Assembly: GCA_015487555.1 (NCBI GenBank)
Contig: WFPK01000053.1
Span: 1 to 64,000, forward strand
DNA from: Phycisphaerales bacterium
GTDB taxonomy: Bacteria > Planctomycetota > Phycisphaerae > Phycisphaerales > UBA1924
DNA: 64,000 nt
Direction: 5' to 3'
The stretch's first letter is position 1, and each line of letters opens with the position of its first letter. Shown here in pieces: positions 58,603-64,000 of the stretch. A program made the translations under genes and the position numbers. Below the pieces are notes generated by a model. That model worked only from the letters and a program-made list of their open reading frames with translations, was not told the origin of the DNA and did no database searches.

Positions 58603-61551
58603 ATGACAGATTTCCTAGAAAACAACGACAACCAATCCAACGAGCCCCAACCCGAAAGCACATCAGAAAGCGTGTCAGAAAAGAAGAGTAAGACGACCAA
58701 GAAGAAAACATCCAAGAAAAAAACCACCAAGAAGGCTGCTTCAAAGAAAACCACCAAGAAGAAGACTTCGAAACAGGTCACTAAAAAAGTCGCCAAGAAA
58801 ACGACCAAAAAGCTTTCCAAGCAAGTTTCCAAGAAGGTTTCCAAGCAAGTTGCCAAAGAGATTTCGCATGAAGATACCGAGCTCGAGCCTGTTGAATCGC
58901 CCGCCGATGAGACAATCGTTCAAGAACCAGTCGCCGAGCTTGAGCCTGAGTCCGAAGCGGAAGTAGACTCCCAGGATTCTCAACAGGATTCTCAAGAGGA
59001 ATCAGCTCCTCGCCGCCCATCGCGGTCGAAGAAAACAGCATCGAAGAAGGCCGCCAAAAAAACAACGCGCAAAGCATCATCATCCAAAGCCGCTGCCTCA
59101 GTGCCGCAGGCCGAGATGATTATCAACTATGTGCCCGGCGAAGAGTGCCGCGTCGCCATGCTCGAAGACGGCAAGCTCGAAGAGCTCATGGTCGAGCCCA
59201 CCGATCGCGTCTCACGCGTGGGCAATATCTATGTCGGGCGGGTCACCAACATCGAGCCCTCGATCCAGGCGGTCTTTGTAGACTTTGGCACCGAAGAAAA
59301 CGGGTTCCTCCATGTCTCGGACCTGCACCCGCAGTACTTTGCCAAAGGCGACGAAAAAACAGAACGCGTCGGCAAGAAAACCCCGCGCAAGAGCCGCCCA
59401 CCGGTGCAAGACTGCATCAAGCGCGGGCAAGAGATCATCGTCCAGGTCCTCAAAGAGGGCGTGGGCACCAAGGGCCCAACCTTGACAAGCTACCTCTCGA
59501 TCCCGGGTCGGTTCCTGGTCATGATGCCGGGCATGGACAAGGTCGGCGTCTCACGCAAGGAAGAAGACGAGGACAAACGCAAAGCTGCCAAGCAGATTCT
59601 TTCTCAGCTCGAACTCCCCGAAGGATTCGGGTTCATCCTCCGCACCGCCGGGTTCGATCGCACCAAGGCCGAGCTCAAGCGCGACCTCTCGTATCTTGCT
59701 CGGCTCTGGAAGGACATGGAATCCCGGCGCAAAGGCGGCAACAAGCCCCGCCTGCTCTACACCGAGTCCGACCTGCTGGTGCGTTCGATCCGCGACCTGC
59801 TGACTTCGGAAGTCTCGCGCGTCGTGATTGATTCCGAACCGGCGCTCAAGCGCGTCGCCCGGTTTGTCAAAATCGCAGCTCCGCGTTCGGGCGCCAAGCT
59901 CTCGCACTACACCGGCACCAAGCCGATCTTCCACGCCTTTGGCATCGAGTCCCAGATCAACGAAATCCACGCCCGCGAGGTCATGCTCCCCTCGGGTGGG
60001 CGATTGGTCATCGACCAGACCGAAGCTTTGGTCGCCATTGATGTCAACTCGGGCAAGTCGCGCGCAGCGCGCGATGCCGAGACCAACGCCTTTCGGACCA
60101 ACATGGAAGCGGTCGATGCCATCTGCCGTCAGCTGCGCCTGCGCGATCTGGGCGGGCTGGTCGTCAACGACCTGATCGACATGCGTTTCCACTCGCACCG
60201 CAAGGAAGTCGAAGCGCGGTTCAACGAGCGCCTCAAGCGCGACCGCGCCAAATCATCCACCGCGCCCATCTCGCCCTTCGGGCTCCTTGAGATGACCCGC
60301 CAGCGGATGCGTGGGTCGATGGAGTCCCAGCACTTTGCCGATTGCCCGATGTGCCACGGGCGCGGGCTCGTCAAGCGCCCCGATTCGGTCGCCGCCACCG
60401 CCCTGCGTGATCTGGCAGCCCTGCTCGATCACCCCAAGGTCCACCGCGCCGAGCTGGTCGTCAACCCCCGCGTCGCCAGCGCCCTGCTCTCGACCAAACG
60501 ATCGAGCCTGACGCGCATCGAGCTGATCTCGGGCAAGATGCTTGATGTCCGTGTGTCCGAATCACTCCCGATCGACCGCGTCTCGTTCTATGCCTACGAC
60601 GAATCGGGCTCGGACATCAATATCGAAAAACTCAAACCCGCCAAGCGCCCCCAGCCCGCGGTTGTCGAATGGCGTGATGAGAGCTCACCCGATGGCTCGT
60701 GGGCGATGGACCCGCTCGATGAGATCGACGAAACCACCGTCCAGAAGCTCGCGGAGGAAATCGCCCGCAAGGCCGAATCTGCCGAGCATGTCGAACTCCC
60801 CGTCGAAGGCGAGCTCGACGAGGGCAGCGAAGCCTTCAAGAAGAAACGCCGCCGTCGCCGAGGCGGGCGCGGGCGCAGCCGATCGGACGAGGGATCAGAA
60901 AACACCGAATCACGCGAAGACGATCGCCCACCGAAGGGTGAATCTGACCAAGACCAATCCAGCGAATCGGGTCAATCCGATGAGCCCGTCGAGCTCGATG
61001 AGAACGGCGAGCCGATCAAGAAGAAGCGCCGCCGCCGTCGTCGTGGCGGTCGTGGCCGTGGTCGATCAGGTGAAGAAGGCAGCCAAGAGAACGATTCATC
61101 GGAAACCGATGCTTCGTCGAGCGATGAGTTTGAGCCCGTTGCCCAGGATTCTTCACCCGAGCAATCAGCGTCATCCTCTGATTCTTCATCCGAAGATTCA
61201 TCCCCACGCCCCCGTCGTCGCCCAAGACGCCGACCATCGAAGAAGGGCTCATCGGACGAGGGTTCCTTGTCCGAGTCGGCTTCGAACGAAGCTCAAGACG
61301 CACCAGCCGACAAACCCGAAGCCGATCGTGTCACCGAGCCCAAACCCAAATCGCGTCGTCGATCGCGCTCGAAAAAACCCGCACCCGAATCGGATTCTGA
61401 GTCCGTTTCCGAATCCGCACCCAAAGCGGAATCCAAGCCTGGATCCAAGCCCGAGCCCGCAGCCGACAAACCCAAACCCAAGCGTGGATTATATTCGAAC
61501 TCCCGTCGAGTCTTGTCCGCCAGCGAACTGGCCAAGCTGGGGCTCGAGTAA
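58603..61551 (+). CDS. Rne/Rng family ribonuclease with Lys-rich N-terminal and Arg-rich C-terminal extensions
   Basis: S1 region GNIYVGRVTNIEPSIQAVFVDFGTEENGFLHVSDL; LVIDQTEALVAIDVNSGKS; CPMCHGRGLV zinc link; low-complexity tails. Confidence 0.9.
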   Translation: MTDFLENNDNQSNEPQPESTSESVSEKKSKTTKKKTSKKKTTKKAASKKTTKKKTSKQVTKKVAKKTTKKLSKQVSKKVSKQVAKEISHEDTELEPVESPADETIVQEPVAELEPESEAEVDSQDSQQDSQEESAPRRPSRSKKTASKKAAKKTTRKASSSKAAASVPQAEMIINYVPGEECRVAMLEDGKLEELMVEPTDRVSRVGNIYVGRVTNIEPSIQAVFVDFGTEENGFLHVSDLHPQYFAKGDEKTERVGKKTPRKSRPPVQDCIKRGQEIIVQVLKEGVGTKGPTLTSYLSIPGRFLVMMPGMDKVGVSRKEEDEDKRKAAKQILSQLELPEGFGFILRTAGFDRTKAELKRDLSYLARLWKDMESRRKGGNKPRLLYTESDLLVRSIRDLLTSEVSRVVIDSEPALKRVARFVKIAAPRSGAKLSHYTGTKPIFHAFGIESQINEIHAREVMLPSGGRLVIDQTEALVAIDVNSGKSRAARDAETNAFRTNMEAVDAICRQLRLRDLGGLVVNDLIDMRFHSHRKEVEARFNERLKRDRAKSSTAPISPFGLLEMTRQRMRGSMESQHFADCPMCHGRGLVKRPDSVAATALRDLAALLDHPKVHRAELVVNPRVASALLSTKRSSLTRIELISGKMLDVRVSESLPIDRVSFYAYDESGSDINIEKLKPAKRPQPAVVEWRDESSPDGSWAMDPLDEIDETTVQKLAEEIARKAESAEHVELPVEGELDEGSEAFKKKRRRRRGGRGRSRSDEGSENTESREDDRPPKGESDQDQSSESGQSDEPVELDENGEPIKKKRRRRRRGGRGRGRSGEEGSQENDSSETDASSSDEFEPVAQDSSPEQSASSSDSSSEDSSPRPRRRPRRRPSKKGSSDEGSLSESASNEAQDAPADKPEADRVTEPKPKSRRRSRSKKPAPESDSESVSESAPKAESKPGSKPEPAADKPKPKRGLYSNSRRVLSASELAKLGLE

Positions 61552-61560
61552 GGAGTCGGC

Positions 61561-62793
61561 GTGGGTAAGCACATCGGCGCCCAAACCAAACGCGTCATCA
61601 TCCTCGGCTCAACCGGGTCGATCGGCGCGCAAACCCTGCAAGTCATCGAGCACCTCAACACCCTGGCCGATCAGGGCGAATCGGGCACCCGTTTCGAGAT
61701 CGTCGGGCTCGCTGCCGGGTCGAACCATCGTCAGCTCATCAAGCAGGCCAATGCGCTGGGCGTGCGCGATCTTGCTTTGGCCTGCGCAGACAATCCGCTG
61801 GATCAATCCGGGTTCAACTTCCGCATCGGCTCCGATGCTCCGCGCCGGCTGATCGAAGAGGTTCCTTGCGATCTCGTCGTGGGCGCGATCGTCGGCATCG
61901 CCGGGCTCGATTCGGTTCTCTGCGCGCTCGAACTCGGCATTGATGTCGCCCTGGCCAACAAGGAAACCCTCGTCGCAGCCGGGGCATTGGTGATCGAAAC
62001 CGCCCGCAAATCCGGCGCGTCATTGCTGCCGGTCGATTCCGAGCACGCCGGCGTCTGGCAGTGCCTGTGCGCAATGACACCCGAGCCCTACGCCCCGCCG
62101 ATGCCCGCGCCCGGGTGCATCGAACGCGTCGTCCTGACCGCATCGGGAGGCTCATTTGGCACCCAGTCCCGCGATGAAATCATGCACGCCAAGCTTGCCG
62201 ATGCGCTCAATCATCCCAACTGGTCGATGGGCGCCAAAGTCACCATCGACAGCGCGACCCTGATGAACAAAGCCCTCGAACTCATCGAAGCCCACTGGCT
62301 CTTCGGGCTCGATGCCGATCAGCTCGGCGCGGTGATTCACCCACAATCCATCGTCCATGCCCTCGTCGAGTGTGCCGACGGCTCGGTCATCGCCCAGCTT
62401 GGCGCACCCGATATGAAAGCCCCGATCCAGCACGCCCTCGATTGGCCGACTCGATCCCAAGCCTGCGCCGATCGGCTCGACATCGCCAAACTCGGAACGC
62501 TCGATTTTCAAGAGATCGACCCCGATCGTTTCCCCGCGATCAACCTGGCGATGAGCGCGATTCGAGCAGAGGGCTCCGCCGGCGCGATCCTCAATGCTGC
62601 CAACGAGCGGGCTGTCGAGCACTTCATCGCCGGCCAGCTTCCCTTCGGCCAGATCGACCACTGCGTTGCTTCAGTGCTGGCCGAGCTTTCGATCGAGCCC
62701 ATCAACACCCTCGCCGATGTCTACGCAGCCGACGCCCGCGCCCGCGAATGCGTCGATCAGCGCTGCCCAAGCAAAGCCGGGGGCATGCGATGA
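61561..62793 (+). CDS. dxr: 1-deoxy-D-xylulose-5-phosphate reductoisomerase
   Basis: GTG start; VIILGSTGSIGAQTLQVIEHL, ALANKETLVAAGALV, LTASGGSF, HPNWSMGAKVTIDSATLMNKALELIEAHWLF. Confidence 0.95.
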   Translation: MGKHIGAQTKRVIILGSTGSIGAQTLQVIEHLNTLADQGESGTRFEIVGLAAGSNHRQLIKQANALGVRDLALACADNPLDQSGFNFRIGSDAPRRLIEEVPCDLVVGAIVGIAGLDSVLCALELGIDVALANKETLVAAGALVIETARKSGASLLPVDSEHAGVWQCLCAMTPEPYAPPMPAPGCIERVVLTASGGSFGTQSRDEIMHAKLADALNHPNWSMGAKVTIDSATLMNKALELIEAHWLFGLDADQLGAVIHPQSIVHALVECADGSVIAQLGAPDMKAPIQHALDWPTRSQACADRLDIAKLGTLDFQEIDPDRFPAINLAMSAIRAEGSAGAILNAANERAVEHFIAGQLPFGQIDHCVASVLAELSIEPINTLADVYAADARARECVDQRCPSKAGGMR

Positions 62794-64000
62794 GTCGATC
62801 GTTCAAATCCAAAAAGATAACCCCCGAGCAGCACGCCCGCATCCGCGAGCAGCTCACCAATATCCTCAAGCAACTTGGCACCGGCCAAACAACCAAAGCC
62901 GCCCCGGCCATCACCGGGCTCATCCGCAAATACCCCACCCTTGCCGAGGTCAACCATGTCGCTGCCGGGTTCTACGCCCAGACCAAAGCGCCCGACCAGG
63001 CCCTCTACTACGCTCAGCGCGCCTGCGATCTTGCGCCCGACGAGCCTCAGTATCTCAGCGCCCTGGGCACGCTGATGGTGCAATCGGACCAATGCGAACA
63101 AGCGATTGTCCATCTCGAAAAGGCACTCGAACGCAATCCCGATATTGAGCAAGCCATGGGCGCTCTGGGCATCGCCTATCTCGAAACCGGGCGCATCGCC
63201 GACGCCAGAACAGTCCTCACCCGATCCATCGAGCGCTTCCCCGACGAGCACGAGCCGATCATGAACCTCGCCCTACTCGAATCCGACATCGCCAATGCAG
63301 GCAAAGCCATCGAGTTGATGCGCACCGCTTTGAATCGTTTCCCCGACCACCCGATCCTCCACGATTCGCTCGCGATGTTCAGCTGCTACGACGATCAGCT
63401 CACCCCCCAGGAGGTCTTTGCCATCCACCAGGATTTCGGCAGATGCGTCCAGTCCAAGGTCCGCCCGCCGAGCACCTATCCAAACACGCCCGATCCCGAG
63501 AAGCGCCTGCGCATCGGGTTCATCTCGCCGGATTTCAAGACCCACTCGATCGCTTACTTCATCGAGCCCCTCTTCGAGCACCTCGACCGGGACCGGTTCG
63601 AGCTCTTCGTCTATTCCACCAGCACCCACGCCGACGCCATGACCGCCCGGATCAAGTCCCACGCCGATCGCTGGCGAGACTGTACCCAAGGCATCGCAGC
63701 GACCCACAAGCAGATCGTCAACGATCGGCTCGACATCCTCGTCGAGCTCACCGGGCACTTCGCCTCCAACCAGCTCCCCCTGATGGCTGCCAAACCCGCG
63801 CCCGTTTCGATCTCCATGATCGGCTACGCCAACACCACCGGGCTCGAATCCATCACCGCCCGCATTGTCGATGCGATCACTGACCCCGCGCCCCAGGCCG
63901 ACGCGCTGGCGACCGAACAACTCGTCCGCGTCGCAGGCTGCTTCCTCTGCTACCGCCCGCCGACCGATCTGCCCGAACTCGCCATCGACCCCGACCGCTC
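62790..64000 (+). CDS. TPR-repeat O-linked GlcNAc transferase/SPINDLY-like protein (3' truncated by window end)
   Basis: ATGA overlap with dxr stop; TPR units; KRLRIGFISPDFKTHSIAYFIEPLFEHLDRDRFELFVYS OGT motif; open at window end so absent from the ORF track. Confidence 0.82.
   Translation, partial: MSRSFKSKKITPEQHARIREQLTNILKQLGTGQTTKAAPAITGLIRKYPTLAEVNHVAAGFYAQTKAPDQALYYAQRACDLAPDEPQYLSALGTLMVQSDQCEQAIVHLEKALERNPDIEQAMGALGIAYLETGRIADARTVLTRSIERFPDEHEPIMNLALLESDIANAGKAIELMRTALNRFPDHPILHDSLAMFSCYDDQLTPQEVFAIHQDFGRCVQSKVRPPSTYPNTPDPEKRLRIGFISPDFKTHSIAYFIEPLFEHLDRDRFELFVYSTSTHADAMTARIKSHADRWRDCTQGIAATHKQIVNDRLDILVELTGHFASNQLPLMAAKPAPVSISMIGYANTTGLESITARIVDAITDPAPQADALATEQLVRVAGCFLCYRPPTDLPELAIDPDR

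Noticed and set aside
60542-61852. 436-aa plus-strand ORF overlapping the RNase E/G-like gene and dxr
   Set aside because: Out-of-frame translation of repetitive Arg/Ser/Glu coding sequence; Pro/Arg/His low complexity.
1-64000. tRNA, rRNA, tmRNA or RNase P RNA genes
   Set aside because: Intergenic regions were read by eye for T-loop GGTTCGANNCC and conserved rRNA strings; none convincing. A tRNAscan/Infernal run would be decisive.

Overview
The window reads as an ordinary chromosomal segment of a Gram-negative, moderately GC-rich bacterium, most likely a planctomycete of the Phycisphaerae type. That placement is inferred from the GC-type dockerin-like C-termini and the gene content; no search was run. 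Housekeeping loci include NIF3-like, rpiB/LMW-PTP, dnaA, tadA, tatC, lysS, pyrE, rplM-rpsI, tkt, dnaN, bamA-ompH-lpxD-lpxC, rho, ptsI-like, an rne/rng-like gene, dxr and an OGT/SPINDLY-like TPR gene cut by the window end. The main accessory feature is a run of secreted proteins at 29.3-41.7 kb, plus two more at 51.6-54.8 kb. All eight carry the same gapless 55-residue C-terminal double Ca-loop module with an invariant Cys at position 1 and an invariant penultimate Cys. Other points worth a second look: (i) a three-way mutually exclusive RNA hairpin leader over the RBS of a small lipoprotein gene (28757-28815); (ii) two unrelated 96-bp paired-hairpin (REPIN/BIME-like) elements on either side of one MBL-fold gene; (iii) separate oriC-like signals near dnaA and dnaN, which lie about 36 kb apart; (iv) a near-identical 204-bp internal duplication in a large repeat protein; (v) an RNase E/G-like protein with a histone-H1-like Lys-rich N-terminus. 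No tRNA, rRNA, CRISPR array, prophage or transposase gene could be supported by eye.
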